Counted from the stretch's first letter, positions 32,213-41,661 are shown. The stretch: 52,272 bases of DNA from Candidatus Rifleibacteriota bacterium (GCA_022704885.1 JAKJFO010000007.1:436-52707); one strand, 5' to 3'. Made by a program: numbers and translations. The notes: a model not told the origin generated them from the sequence alone.

Positions 32213-33445
32213 ATGAAAAAAAATGTAATGACTGTCTGTTATGTGCTGATTCTGGTCTGCTGTGTTGTTGCACCTTTATCAGCCGGTTTCAAAACCGGCG
32301 ATTCTGCGGATGATATCGAAATACAACTGAAAGCCGCGGCTGAATCGCTGATGACACAGGCAACCAACGTAAGTGCCAGTAGTGATGTCGCAAAGATCTG
32401 GAAATACGTAGACTACCTCTGGGAAAAAGAACGTCGCTTCGAAGCACGAAAATATATCGAGGCCGGCCTGACCTTTGAGCCCTTCAATTATCATTATCAG
32501 GCAAAACTGGCGTTGATTCTGGCCGATCAGGGACTCAACATTGCGGCGCTCGATCGTGCGCAGATTGTTTATGAGAAGGCCGAAGATGAAGAAACCGTCG
32601 AGATGGTTCTGCCTGTTCTCAAAAAAAACCTTGCAGAGCCATTCAAGCCAATGGAAAAAGCAGAATTCGCCTCACCGACAGTCGTTCTGGTTACCATCGG
32701 TGAAGTCAATCATCTGCTGATACTGGAATTGCAGCAGCGAATCAACGAATATACCGGCCTTGACGTCGTGATTTTCAGCGAAACCGGTAATCCACCGCCA
32801 CCTGATCGCAGTTTTTTCTCTTCAGAAATCAGACGAATGCGGCCGACCATTCTCGGCATGCCAGAAATGGTCGCCTGGTTGAACTCTCGCAATATAGCTA
32901 CCGAATCGCTCCGAACCGACAATGAACTGTTCGTGCAAACCATGCAGCAGTTTCTCGAAGAAAACAACCCGATGGCGGCAAAGGGTTTTAAAAACAATAT
33001 GGACCTCGCACGGCTGCGGCTGCAACAATGGAGTTACGATTCATTACGTGACTATCTGATTGCGCTGGCCGCGCCACACAAAACCGAAAAGTGGTTGCTG
33101 ATCGGCATAACCAGCTGTGATATGTATATGGCCGATACCAATTATGTCTTTGCCGGCACCAATCCTTACGCTCAGGCGATAATCTCATATCGGCGTTTTA
33201 TGGGCGCATTCAACCAGGAACCCGAGAATCGCAAACGGCTGCTGTCTCGTCTGTTCAAGCAGTTTCTGTCGGTATTCGGGCTGCTCAACGGCATGACGCG
33301 CTGCACTTTTCCTGACTGCGCCCGAGTTTTTCCGCGCAACATCGCTGAACACGACGAAAAGCCCGAATATCTCTGCAACGAGTGTCGCCAGGCTCTCGAA
33401 AAATTGCTCAGAACAAGCATTAAACCTAAGCCTGTTCGCCGCTGA
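32213..33445 (+). CDS. Archaemetzincin-like protein lacking the catalytic HExxH
   Basis: A 410-aa protein with a signal peptide (residues 1-24) and a helical, TPR-like N-terminal ~140 residues. The C-terminal part matches the archaemetzincin fold: the WLLIGITSCDMYMADTNYVF strand (294-313) and the structural zinc site C364-x4-C369-x18-C388-x2-C391, whose spacing is exactly that of the family. However, the region that should read HExxHxxG is KQFLSVFG (349-356), so the three zinc ligands and catalytic Glu are absent, with only the final Gly kept. It is therefore probably not a protease. Whether it binds peptides or acts as a scaffold is unknown. No operon partner is evident. Confidence 0.65.
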   Translation: MKKNVMTVCYVLILVCCVVAPLSAGFKTGDSADDIEIQLKAAAESLMTQATNVSASSDVAKIWKYVDYLWEKERRFEARKYIEAGLTFEPFNYHYQAKLALILADQGLNIAALDRAQIVYEKAEDEETVEMVLPVLKKNLAEPFKPMEKAEFASPTVVLVTIGEVNHLLILELQQRINEYTGLDVVIFSETGNPPPPDRSFFSSEIRRMRPTILGMPEMVAWLNSRNIATESLRTDNELFVQTMQQFLEENNPMAAKGFKNNMDLARLRLQQWSYDSLRDYLIALAAPHKTEKWLLIGITSCDMYMADTNYVFAGTNPYAQAIISYRRFMGAFNQEPENRKRLLSRLFKQFLSVFGLLNGMTRCTFPDCARVFPRNIAEHDEKPEYLCNECRQALEKLLRTSIKPKPVRR

Positions 33446-33524
33446 AATGCTTGTTTTTGCAGGTTTCTGCCAGTCGTGATTTGTGCTATCATGCTCAAAA
33501 CATTTTGAAGGCTGGAGCTGAAGC

Positions 33525-34442
33525 ATGAGTCTCGACAACGTTCATTTCAAGGCCGGTTACAACTTTCTCGGGCTGGCAGAAGAAGACAGCAGCTACGAAG
33601 ATGCCCGCGCCGTAATCATTCCCGTTCCTTACGACAGCACAACCTCATATCGAGCCGGCACCCGTGAAGGCCCTTTTGCCATTCTCACCGCCTCCCGCCA
33701 GGTCGAGCTCTATGACCTCGACCTGCAGTGTGAACCTCTCAGCCGCGGCGTTCACACTCTGCCCGAGCTCGAACCCGACATGCAGGGGCCTGCCGCGACA
33801 TTGCAGAATATCGAAACAGCCGTCAAGGCAGTGCTTGCCGATGGTAAGTTCCCTGTTATGCTCGGTGGCGAACACAGCATCAGTTCAGCGCCGATAAAGG
33901 CAGTCAGAGACAAATACGGCGCCGGCCTGTCGGTATTGCAGCTCGACGCGCATTCAGACCTGCGCGATACTTACGAAAACACGCCATACAACCACGCCGC
34001 CGTAATGCGCCGCGTCATCGATCTGGTCAAGCTCACTCAGGTTGGCATTCGTAACACCTGCCGCGATGAGATGGAATTCATCAAAAAGAGCGGCCACGAC
34101 GGCATCATCTGGGCAAGCGAGATGACTGGACCTGACAACGCCTGGATCGACCGGGTAATGAGCCGGCTTACCGACAATGTCTACGTCACTGTCGATCTCG
34201 ACGCCTTCGACCCCTCGATCATGCCGGCTACCGGCACCCCCGAGCCCGGCGGCATGCTGTGGTATCCGACCCTGCAATTGCTCAATCGTGTAATTGACGA
34301 AAAAAATGTCGTCGGCTTCGATGTCGTCGAGCTTTGCCCGATTCCCGGTAATGTTGCCCCTGATTTTCTGGCTGCAAAGCTGGTGTTTAAGATGCTTGGC
34401 CGCATTTTCAAAAAGAACGGCTGGATCGGTGGAGAAGACTGA
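33525..34442 (+). CDS. speB: Agmatinase (arginase-family ureohydrolase)
   Basis: A 305-aa protein with the binuclear Mn motifs GGEHS (H117), DAHSD (D141, H143, D145) and DLDAFDPS (D224, D226). PYNHAAVMRR and the YRAGTREGP substrate loop are as in agmatinases. The expected reaction is agmatine to putrescine plus urea. TGGAGCTGAAGC precedes ATG 33525. The gene overlaps the prepilin peptidase start by 1 nt (TGATG). The assignment to agmatine rather than arginine, formiminoglutamate or guanidino acids is by similarity. Confidence 0.85.
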   Translation: MSLDNVHFKAGYNFLGLAEEDSSYEDARAVIIPVPYDSTTSYRAGTREGPFAILTASRQVELYDLDLQCEPLSRGVHTLPELEPDMQGPAATLQNIETAVKAVLADGKFPVMLGGEHSISSAPIKAVRDKYGAGLSVLQLDAHSDLRDTYENTPYNHAAVMRRVIDLVKLTQVGIRNTCRDEMEFIKKSGHDGIIWASEMTGPDNAWIDRVMSRLTDNVYVTVDLDAFDPSIMPATGTPEPGGMLWYPTLQLLNRVIDEKNVVGFDVVELCPIPGNVAPDFLAAKLVFKMLGRIFKKNGWIGGED

Positions 34443-35245
34443 TGCCTGATTTTCAGCTGCATCTGGTTTTGATCGCCGCCGTGCTGGGTGCTCTGGCCGG
34501 GCGCCGCATCGGCTGGGCAATTCGCGCCTGGCCCGGTCATGAAACCTTTCATTGTGATTATCTCTATTGCGGTGACTGTGAAGGCGGCAAACGACGCGGT
34601 TGCTACAACGCCGGCCGCACCCAGGATCGCCTGTATACCATGTTTTCAATTCTGGTGGCCGCAGCCGCCGCGGCCTGGTGGGGCGCTTCGACGCGAACAC
34701 TCATTGCCTGGCTGATGACGGTAAGCTGCCTGATTGTGACTGTCGTTGACATACGCTATCTGATCATTCCAGATACTTTGTCTATCAACGGCTGCTGGAC
34801 AGGCATGCTTTATGCGGCCGGTAGCTGGGCCTGGGTAAAGGCCGGTTACGCGCCGCCGTTGTACCATATCGAGTTCACTGACTCACTGATTGGCTTTGCC
34901 GTTGGCGGTGGCTTTTTGTGGCTGCTCGGCCAGATGGCGCTGTTGCTCTTTAAAAAGGAAGGCATGGGCGGCGGAGATGTGAAACTGCTCGCGGCATTCG
35001 GTGCCTGGGCCGGCTGGCAGGCTGTGCTTGGCACTCTCGTTCTTGCCAGCTTTCTTGGCTCGATTGGCGGCATACTGGGCATTCTCTACCAGAAAATTCG
35101 CTATCGCAAAGAATATAAGCCGCTTACTCACATGATTCCGTTCGGCCCCTACCTGTGCATCGGTTTCCTTTTTGTGTTCTATTTTGGTGTAGAACCCTTA
35201 CTTAACCTGGTTGAACTTTATAACAGCTGGCTCTACGCGAATTAG
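34442..35245 (+). CDS. pilD: Type IV prepilin peptidase (PilD/GspO-like)
   Basis: A 267-aa polytopic protein with eight or so hydrophobic segments. The two catalytic Asp of the A24 family are D103 (VDIRYLIIPD) and D179 (GMGGGDVK). A shortened cytoplasmic Cys cluster (C38, C43, C46, C54) replaces the usual two CxxC pairs. The N-terminal methylase domain appears compact. It would cleave the prepilin-like proteins at 1307-2317 and 15737-16213 and may accept their Ala at -1. It is coupled to speB by a 1-nt overlap. Confidence 0.88.
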   Translation: MPDFQLHLVLIAAVLGALAGRRIGWAIRAWPGHETFHCDYLYCGDCEGGKRRGCYNAGRTQDRLYTMFSILVAAAAAAWWGASTRTLIAWLMTVSCLIVTVVDIRYLIIPDTLSINGCWTGMLYAAGSWAWVKAGYAPPLYHIEFTDSLIGFAVGGGFLWLLGQMALLLFKKEGMGGGDVKLLAAFGAWAGWQAVLGTLVLASFLGSIGGILGILYQKIRYRKEYKPLTHMIPFGPYLCIGFLFVFYFGVEPLLNLVELYNSWLYAN

Positions 35246-35297
35246 CGCCTGCAGAGACCTGCCTGGCCAGTCTTCTAAAACCGGTGGCAAGAATTGT

Positions 35298-35326
35298 TTG
35301 ACAATTTTGAGCTCAGTTGATAGACT
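35298..35326 (+). promoter_or_regulatory. Promoter of secG
   Basis: TTGACA (35298-35303), a 17-nt spacer and TAGACT (35321-35326). It lies 45 nt before the secG start. Confidence 0.6.
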
Positions 35327-35370
35327 CAGAAACTCGAAGATTGTACCGAAGATGAAGGAGTGTTCAGATT

Positions 35371-35748
35371 ATGCTCGCTGGTTTCATTCAGTTGATTCAT
35401 ATTCTCGTCTGTGTTGGTTTGATCGTTGTCGTTCTGCTTCAGGCAGATAAAGGTGAAGGCCTGGCCGGAGCATTCGGCGGCGGCGCTTCTTCTACTGTAT
35501 TTGGCGAACGCGGCAGCGGCGGTTTCATGTCGAAGCTGACCACGACCATGGCCGTTGTCTTTATGATCACCTCTCTCATCATCGCAGTTTATGTGCCGCG
35601 CTGGGAAGAAGCTCAGCCGCAGGTCAACTATTCACAGGGCGCAACCATGCCGATGGCAATGCCCGGCATGCCTCCGATGGATGTTCCGATAGCTCCGGTC
35701 GCCCCAGCTGGCGGCGAAGCTCCGGCCCCCGCTCCCACCGGAAACTGA
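35371..35748 (+). CDS. secG: Preprotein translocase subunit SecG
   Basis: A 125-aa SecG with two transmembrane helices (IQLIHILVCVGLIVVVLLQ and MAVVFMITSLIIAVYV) around the conserved GEGLAGAFGGGASSTVFG loop. A Pro/Ala/Met-rich C-terminal tail of ~45 residues is longer than usual. GAAGGAG precedes ATG 35371. It ends at a bidirectional terminator. Confidence 0.93.
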   Translation: MLAGFIQLIHILVCVGLIVVVLLQADKGEGLAGAFGGGASSTVFGERGSGGFMSKLTTTMAVVFMITSLIIAVYVPRWEEAQPQVNYSQGATMPMAMPGMPPMDVPIAPVAPAGGEAPAPAPTGN

Positions 35749-35775
35749 TTTAATCAATATCTAACCAGTAAAATG

Positions 35776-35805
35776 AAAAGCTGCCGAAAGGCAGCTTTTT
35801 CTTTT
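35776..35805. terminator. Terminator between secG and the ankyrin gene
   Basis: AAAAGCTGCC, loop GAAA, GGCAGCTTTT, then TCTTTT. The stem is flanked by A and T on both sides, so it can serve both convergent genes. Confidence 0.8.
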
Positions 35806-35833
35806 CAAATACAGACAATCTCATCGACAAAAA

Positions 35834-36451
35834 TTAAAATTGCTCAGACTTCTTTTGAGGAACGTAACACCGGTTCTTGATAATTTCCAGTAATTTTATC
35901 TGCTGTAGTTTCAGTTCCGGATTTTCTTCTCGTTGAATGACCCTCGCAGGCAGTGAAAGATCGCTTTTCTCTATTGAAGTCTTTGGTGCCAATAAATCAA
36001 TGACTTTTAAAGCATTCTCATAATAATTCCTGTTGTGAGCAGAAGAAAAATTAAGTTCGCAAACTGTGCATATTATGGCTGGTTCCAGATGGTTTGTCCG
36101 CATGTTGGGATCAGCATTAAAATCAAGCAATAACTTAACCAGACGGTGATTTCCATTGCCAGCAGCAAGCCTGAGTGCAGAAATCCCGCCCCAGCCTGAA
36201 ATGTCAGGATCGGCACCATTCTCCAGCAGAAATCTGGCAAGCTCTATTCTTCCATCACTCACGGCGGCTATAAGCAGTGTTTCTCTCGCAGGTGGATATT
36301 GTCTGTTAACATCTTGCAGATTGCTGAGAACATGTTTTACAACTACTTCGTCACTGGATTCAGAGACAAAAATCGACGGATTGAAGTCGTCAGCTAAAAC
36401 CATAAAAGACTGGAATAAGACGACAAACGAAATCAGAATTGCTCTTTTCAT
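35834..36451 (-). CDS. Secreted ankyrin-repeat protein
   Basis: A 205-aa protein with a signal peptide (MKRAILISFVVLFQSFMVLA). Two to three ankyrin repeats are visible: TLLIAAVSDGRIELARFLLE (NGADP follows) and ALRLAAGNGNHRLVKLLLD (FNADP follows). The C-terminal ~60 residues are charged and helical. The local base composition is lower in GC than the flanking genes, hinting at acquisition. No operon partner. Confidence 0.75.
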   Translation of the reverse strand: MKRAILISFVVLFQSFMVLADDFNPSIFVSESSDEVVVKHVLSNLQDVNRQYPPARETLLIAAVSDGRIELARFLLENGADPDISGWGGISALRLAAGNGNHRLVKLLLDFNADPNMRTNHLEPAIICTVCELNFSSAHNRNYYENALKVIDLLAPKTSIEKSDLSLPARVIQREENPELKLQQIKLLEIIKNRCYVPQKKSEQF

Positions 36452-36495
36452 TCTCGAACTCCTGAATAATCCATGAGAAGATTAGACCCTATATC

Positions 36496-36870
36496 TCAGA
36501 ACTCTGAAGGAGGTTCAGACAAATCTGAGTCGGGAGGTGAGGATTCCTGTCCCGGGCCCAATGTTGGCGGAGCAACGTGAAGTCTTATAAACTTGGTAAC
36601 TTTTGGACGACTTGGGATTTTGTTCGTCCAATACTCGGTTCTTATAAACCAGACTTCGTCTATCTCATCAGTCTCTTTTTTTAAGCGCTCAATCTCATCC
36701 TTCCATCGATCCCAAAGGAATCGTCTGGCGACTCGTAAGGCTGAGACAATCAATGTGTAAGCAGCAGAAGGGGTTGGAATTAAGACTGAATAAGGCCAAT
36801 GCAACTCCCAGCTACCATCTTTAAATTTACCATTTCTGAAGGATACTCTATACTTAACTTCGCAGTACAT
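36496..36870 (-). CDS. Orphan protein, possibly part of a frameshifted gene
   Basis: A 124-aa ORF from ATG 36870; GAAGG lies 6 nt upstream. The N-terminus (YCEVKYRVSFRNGKFKDGSW) is followed by a helical, charged middle and a Pro/Ser-rich tail. No family is recognised. A second, overlapping frame from ATG 36908 (GAGG upstream) gives 42 residues (MPKSKDDYPEGNICT...) and ends within this gene. The two could be pieces of one gene broken by a frameshift. The patch is AT-richer than its surroundings. Confidence 0.45.
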   Translation of the reverse strand: MYCEVKYRVSFRNGKFKDGSWELHWPYSVLIPTPSAAYTLIVSALRVARRFLWDRWKDEIERLKKETDEIDEVWFIRTEYWTNKIPSRPKVTKFIRLHVAPPTLGPGQESSPPDSDLSEPPSEF

Positions 36871-37069
36871 ATGTTGCCTTCAGGGTAATCATCTTTGGAT
36901 TTAGGCATGAACAGATCCTCTTCTTGATTATAGTTGAAAAGTTTCTCTTCCGCAATTGGCAAAAGATAGCTCTTGGTCTTTTGTTATTGTGTCAGTGTTT
37001 TGCCTTTTGGTGAGTTTGATTACTATTGCAGCTTTGCTGATTAAGAGCAGCGCTGCGCTGAGCATGATT

Positions 37070-37107
37070 AAAAAGACCGGCTGTCAAAGTGGTTTTGACA
37101 GCCGGTC
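37070..37107 (-). terminator. Rho-independent terminator of eno
   Basis: A 14-bp stem, GACCGGCTGTCAAA (37075-37088) with TTTGACAGCCGGTC (37094-37107). On the minus strand it is followed by TTTTT, 26 nt after the eno stop. Confidence 0.9.
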
Positions 37108-37132
37108 AGTGTTTTAAGCGGGTGGTAATTGA

Positions 37133-38503
<1,371 letters not shown>

Positions 38504-38515
38504 TCACTTATATAC

Positions 38516-38544
38516 TTGACAATCATGCTGCATTGTGGCATAAA
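38516..38544 (+). promoter_or_regulatory. Promoter of the KAS III-like gene
   Basis: TTGACA (38516-38521), a 17-nt spacer and CATAAA (38539-38544). It lies about 40 nt before ATG 38585. Confidence 0.6.
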
Positions 38545-38584
38545 ATTTTTGCATCGCAAAACAACACGGTAACAGGAGAATATC

Positions 38585-39571
38585 ATGGCAAAATACGCAA
38601 GAATCGCCGGCAGCGGCGCATATATACCGACAGAAGAACATTCTAACGAGGAATTCAGGAGGAAATTCGGTGAAGAGATCATCAACAAAAGCGAAGAGGC
38701 AACAGGTATTCTTACCCGATTTCGTGCTCCGGCCGATTGGGCAACTTCGGATCTGGCGGTGGAAGCCTGCCGGGCAGCCATGGCAGATGCCGGGGTGCAG
38801 CCAGAAGATATCGATCTGATTGTTCTTGGTACTGACACCCCTGATTATATAACCCCGGCCACTTCTGTTGTGGTGCAGCATAAATTGGGCGCAAAAAATG
38901 CAGGCACTTTCGATGTCGGTTGTGCCTGTGCATCATTTCCAACCGGACTTTCCATAGCTTCCGGCATGATGTCAAATCAGCCCAATATCAAACGTGCTCT
39001 GGTCATAGGTGTTTACATGATGCAGCGTCTGGCCGATCTCGATAATGACCCGATGAGTTTCTATTACGGCGATGGTGCTGGCGCGGTAGTGCTCGAAGCC
39101 AGCGATAAACCAGGCTTCATTTCGTCAGCTCTGGCTGCCGATGGCTCTTATTACGAGTGCTGGGGCATCTATTCGAGCGGCACCAAGGAACCGCCAAGTG
39201 AGGAGTCGCTCAAGGCCGGCCGCACGCAGGTGCGCTTCGTTACGCCTTTCCCATCGTCAGTGAATCGTGAAGGTTGGCCAAAACGGGTACGTGAAGTGGC
39301 CGCGAACGGTGGTTTCAAGGTAGAAGATATCGATCACATTGTCTTCACGCAGGTGCGCAGCAAGACTATCACTCAGGTTATGGGCGATCTCGGCCTGCCC
39401 GAAGAAAAAGCGATCAAGATCATGCATGAATACGGTTACATGGGTTCGGCCTGTCTGCCTGTTGCCTTCGACGTGGCGCGCCGTCGCGGCCTGGTTAAAG
39501 AGGGCAGCCTGGTTGTGTTCGTTGGCTCTGGCGTCGGTTACAACCAGTGTGCCGTTGCCATGCGTCTTTGA
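38585..39571 (+). CDS. KAS III (FabH)-like protein with non-canonical catalytic residues
   Basis: A 328-aa thiolase-fold protein with the FabH N-terminus (YARIAGSGAYIPTEEHSNEEF) and the nucleophile region FDVGCACASFPTGL, where C115 aligns with the FabH Cys. The His-Gln-Ala-Asn loop is FTQVRSK (T255 for His, R258 for Asn). The second catalytic Asn (usually GNTSAAS) is Y285 in YGYMGSAC. So Cys is kept but the decarboxylating His/Asn pair is not. The C-terminus (VFVGSGVGYNQCAVAMRL) is normal. It is probably not a standard beta-ketoacyl-ACP synthase III; it may be an acyltransferase or a non-decarboxylating condensing enzyme. AACAGGAG lies 7 nt before the ATG. No acp, fabD or fabF gene is near. 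Confidence 0.75.
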   Translation: MAKYARIAGSGAYIPTEEHSNEEFRRKFGEEIINKSEEATGILTRFRAPADWATSDLAVEACRAAMADAGVQPEDIDLIVLGTDTPDYITPATSVVVQHKLGAKNAGTFDVGCACASFPTGLSIASGMMSNQPNIKRALVIGVYMMQRLADLDNDPMSFYYGDGAGAVVLEASDKPGFISSALAADGSYYECWGIYSSGTKEPPSEESLKAGRTQVRFVTPFPSSVNREGWPKRVREVAANGGFKVEDIDHIVFTQVRSKTITQVMGDLGLPEEKAIKIMHEYGYMGSACLPVAFDVARRRGLVKEGSLVVFVGSGVGYNQCAVAMRL

Positions 39572-39722
39572 ACTATAGCACTTCAAAATGATCGATACCC
39601 GGGATCACGAATTAAAATCTTGCTCATTGAAGATCGAAAGGCCTGAACAACTCCCGTGCTCGTGCGCGTAATCGTAATCGATTTGCTCGGATATGGTTCA
39701 GCTTGAATTGCTATAAAACAAC

Positions 39723-39762
39723 AAGTCCCCGCTCTCGGAAAAATTCCCGATCGCGGGGATTT
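39723..39762. terminator. Hairpin between the KAS III-like gene and the convergent gene
   Basis: AGTCCCCGC...CGG and CCCGATCGCGGGGAT form a long stem with a 2-nt internal mismatch, followed by TTTGTTTT on the plus strand. It can stop both directions. A 2.3-copy CGTAAT repeat lies nearby at 39667-39680. Confidence 0.65.
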
Positions 39763-39789
39763 GTTTTGCTGTTTTAAAGGTCGCTTGCC

Positions 39790-40473
39790 CTAGAATCCTG
39801 AGTCGTAAGAGTCGCCACGGTTGCCTTTGGGTAAATCGGGCAAAGCTGGCAGCAGAGCCGGGATCGATGGCGAACCGTATTGGGCGCCAGATCCGTCGCC
39901 GCCAAGATTGTTCATGTGGTCGATCAGTCTCTGCTTGATTTCGTGAGCGCGCAGCTCGCTGCCCGGATGCAGGCCACGGGCGCGGGCGCGGTAAACCATG
40001 TTGTTCATGCGTTCCTGTGCATCTGCCGGCAATGTGGCAGAGCTCTCATAAACTGCCTGCGGGCCTATTGGCGTAAGCTGTACCGGCATGGGGCTGGCCG
40101 GCAACATGCCGGGGCCTGACATCGGTACCGGTGATACCATCGGAATTGGCGGTTCTTGCGGAGGAGCCAGCTGGGCCAGCTTTTTACGATGCTCGGCCAT
40201 GGCCAGTTCCCATGTATAGACGTCTGGTTCGTAAATGTGCGGCGCATTGCTTTCATTGATGCCGCGGACGAATCTTTTCTGGTCGCGGTTGAATACGGCT
40301 TTGCCGCTTTTCGCATATAGACCTGCTCTGATCATGTGTTCAGAGAAGTCGAGATGCTCGAACCGTTCGCGATTCGGGCCTTCAAGTATGGCATGTGCCG
40401 GAATACTGGCGGCCAGGCCGAATAGTCCGGCCATGGCGATGCCCGTCACCAGGCTTTTAACTGTAATTGGCAT
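39790..40473 (-). CDS. Secreted Pro/Met-rich protein of unknown function
   Basis: A 227-aa protein with a signal peptide (SLVTGIAMAGLFGLAASIPAHA, cleavage after AHA). The mature part starts with a conserved-looking acidic/basic stretch (ERFEHLDFSEHMIRAGLYAK). A Pro/Met-rich low-complexity centre follows (PMVSPVPMSGPGMLPASPMP), then a helical segment with several Arg/Met residues. No domain is recognised. GGAGGGT lies 8 nt before ATG 40473. It stands alone between the KAS III-like gene and the Hsp20 pair, with no sign of co-transcription with the Hsp20 genes. Confidence 0.6.
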   Translation of the reverse strand: MPITVKSLVTGIAMAGLFGLAASIPAHAILEGPNRERFEHLDFSEHMIRAGLYAKSGKAVFNRDQKRFVRGINESNAPHIYEPDVYTWELAMAEHRKKLAQLAPPQEPPIPMVSPVPMSGPGMLPASPMPVQLTPIGPQAVYESSATLPADAQERMNNMVYRARARGLHPGSELRAHEIKQRLIDHMNNLGGDGSGAQYGSPSIPALLPALPDLPKGNRGDSYDSGF

Positions 40474-40548
40474 GATACCCTCCAGAAAAACAGAAACTTG
40501 CTTACAAAAGTGAAAATCTGTTTAAACCTGCTACCTTTGTCAAGGACA

Positions 40549-40588
40549 AAAATTTGCCCCGGCTTTGCTTTGTGCATTGCCGGGGCAA
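40549..40588 (-). terminator. Rho-independent terminator of the Hsp20 operon
   Basis: TTGCCCCGGC (40554-40563) and GCCGGGGCAA (40579-40588) form a 10-bp stem. Read on the minus strand it is followed by ATTTTTG. Confidence 0.85.
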
Positions 40589-40618
40589 TCGTGTAACAGA
40601 GGCTGTCTGTAGCGCAGG

Positions 40619-41020
40619 TCAGTTGATTTTAACGTCGATTGTGCGAGGTTTGAGGGCTTCTGCGCGGGGCAGGAAGATAGACAGAACGCCATTTTTCATT
40701 TCGGCGTTGATCTTTTCCTGGTCAACGCTGTCGCTGAGCTCGAACTGCCGGTAGTAGTTGGCCGGTTCAAATTCGTGCAGCAGATAGGCTGTGTCGTTCT
40801 TCGCATTTACGTGGCCCTCGATCGTCAGTATGTTGTTTTCGACCTTGATTCTGAGGCCGTCCTTCTGGACGCCCGGCAGGTCGCAGAGTACATGAAGCCC
40901 GTTCTCTTCTTCGTATATATCGGTCAGCGGCGTTACATAAGCCTCTGGATTTCTGGTTATTTCGCGTTTTACCACCTGATTTTCAGCGTTCTGGGTTGCG
41001 GGAATAGTTTTTTCGGCCAT
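40619..41020 (-). CDS. Small heat-shock protein (Hsp20 family)
   Basis: A 133-aa protein from ATG 41020 (AAAGGAG 9 nt upstream; an ATG ten codons earlier is rejected). The alpha-crystallin domain runs from about residue 27 (EAYVTPLTDIYEEENGLHVL) to 120. A short C-terminal IxI-like end (ALKPRTIDVKIN) is present, and the GVLSIFLPRAEA motif is kept. It holds unfolding proteins in a refoldable state. It lies 31 nt after a second Hsp20 gene of the same operon. Confidence 0.9.
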   Translation of the reverse strand: MAEKTIPATQNAENQVVKREITRNPEAYVTPLTDIYEEENGLHVLCDLPGVQKDGLRIKVENNILTIEGHVNAKNDTAYLLHEFEPANYYRQFELSDSVDQEKINAEMKNGVLSIFLPRAEALKPRTIDVKIN

Positions 41021-41050
41021 GGTAATCTCTCCTTTCTTTTTGCTCTTCAA

Positions 41051-41497
41051 TTAGTCGACCTTGATTTCGATCTGGCGGGGTTTGGCTTCTTCTGCTTTCG
41101 GCAGAGTGATTTTGAGAATGCCGTTGGTGTATTCTGCTTCGACTCTGTCATGGTTGATCTGGGTCGGCAGTTCGATGGTGCGGGTGAACTTGCCGGCTGA
41201 GCGCTCGCTGCGATGGAACTTTTCGCTGGCAACCTTAACGGTAGCTTTTTCGCCGCTGATCGTCAGCTTGTCGCGCAGAGCGGTCACTTTGAGACTCTGG
41301 CTGTCGAGACCGGGGGCGAGAGCTTCGACGTAGATATTCTGATCGTCAGCCGAAATATTCATCATCGGGAAGTGGCGTGCAGACACACCCGGCAGAAAAG
41401 CCATGCGCGGCCAGCCGCTGATCGAGTTGAGCCGGGCCAGTTCGCCCAGCTGCGACTGCAGTTGATCCATTTCCTTCAAGAAATTCCAGATTGACAT
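41051..41497 (-). CDS. Small heat-shock protein (Hsp20 family)
   Basis: A 148-aa protein. The N-terminal arm ([20 protein letters not shown]) leads to an alpha-crystallin domain with [18 protein letters not shown], the [15 protein letters not shown] motif and a C-terminal [16 protein letters not shown] lies 6 nt before ATG 41497. It is the first gene of a two-gene Hsp20 operon; the two proteins are paralogs that likely co-assemble. A palindrome upstream (41565-41583) may be an operator. Confidence 0.92.
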   Translation of the reverse strand: MSIWNFLKEMDQLQSQLGELARLNSISGWPRMAFLPGVSARHFPMMNISADDQNIYVEALAPGLDSQSLKVTALRDKLTISGEKATVKVASEKFHRSERSAGKFTRTIELPTQINHDRVEAEYTNGILKITLPKAEEAKPRQIEIKVD

Positions 41498-41564
41498 ATT
41501 CTTATTCCTCCTGCTTATGAGTTTGCGTTAATTGCTTTACGCCAACTATTACTGCAAGGGGCGT

Positions 41565-41583
41565 GCCAACTTTTAAAGTTGGC
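41565..41583. promoter_or_regulatory. Palindrome upstream of the Hsp20 operon
   Basis: GCCAACTTT-T-AAAGTTGGC is a perfect 19-nt palindrome, 68 nt before the first Hsp20 start. A further GTTGGC on the minus strand (41541-41546) lies nearer the gene. It is not a CIRCE element. It is a candidate heat-shock operator, inferred from symmetry and position only. Confidence 0.45.
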
Positions 41584-41661
41584 TTCTGGAAAGGGTTCTC
41601 GTGATTTTGCTGCTGTGTCGCAGCCGGTGGATGCAACGTCGCGCGGCGTCGCAGCAACGCG

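Noticed and set aside
33525..34442. Arginase or formimidoylglutamase instead of agmatinase.
   Set aside because: Substrate loop and overall match favour agmatinase, though only assay would settle this.
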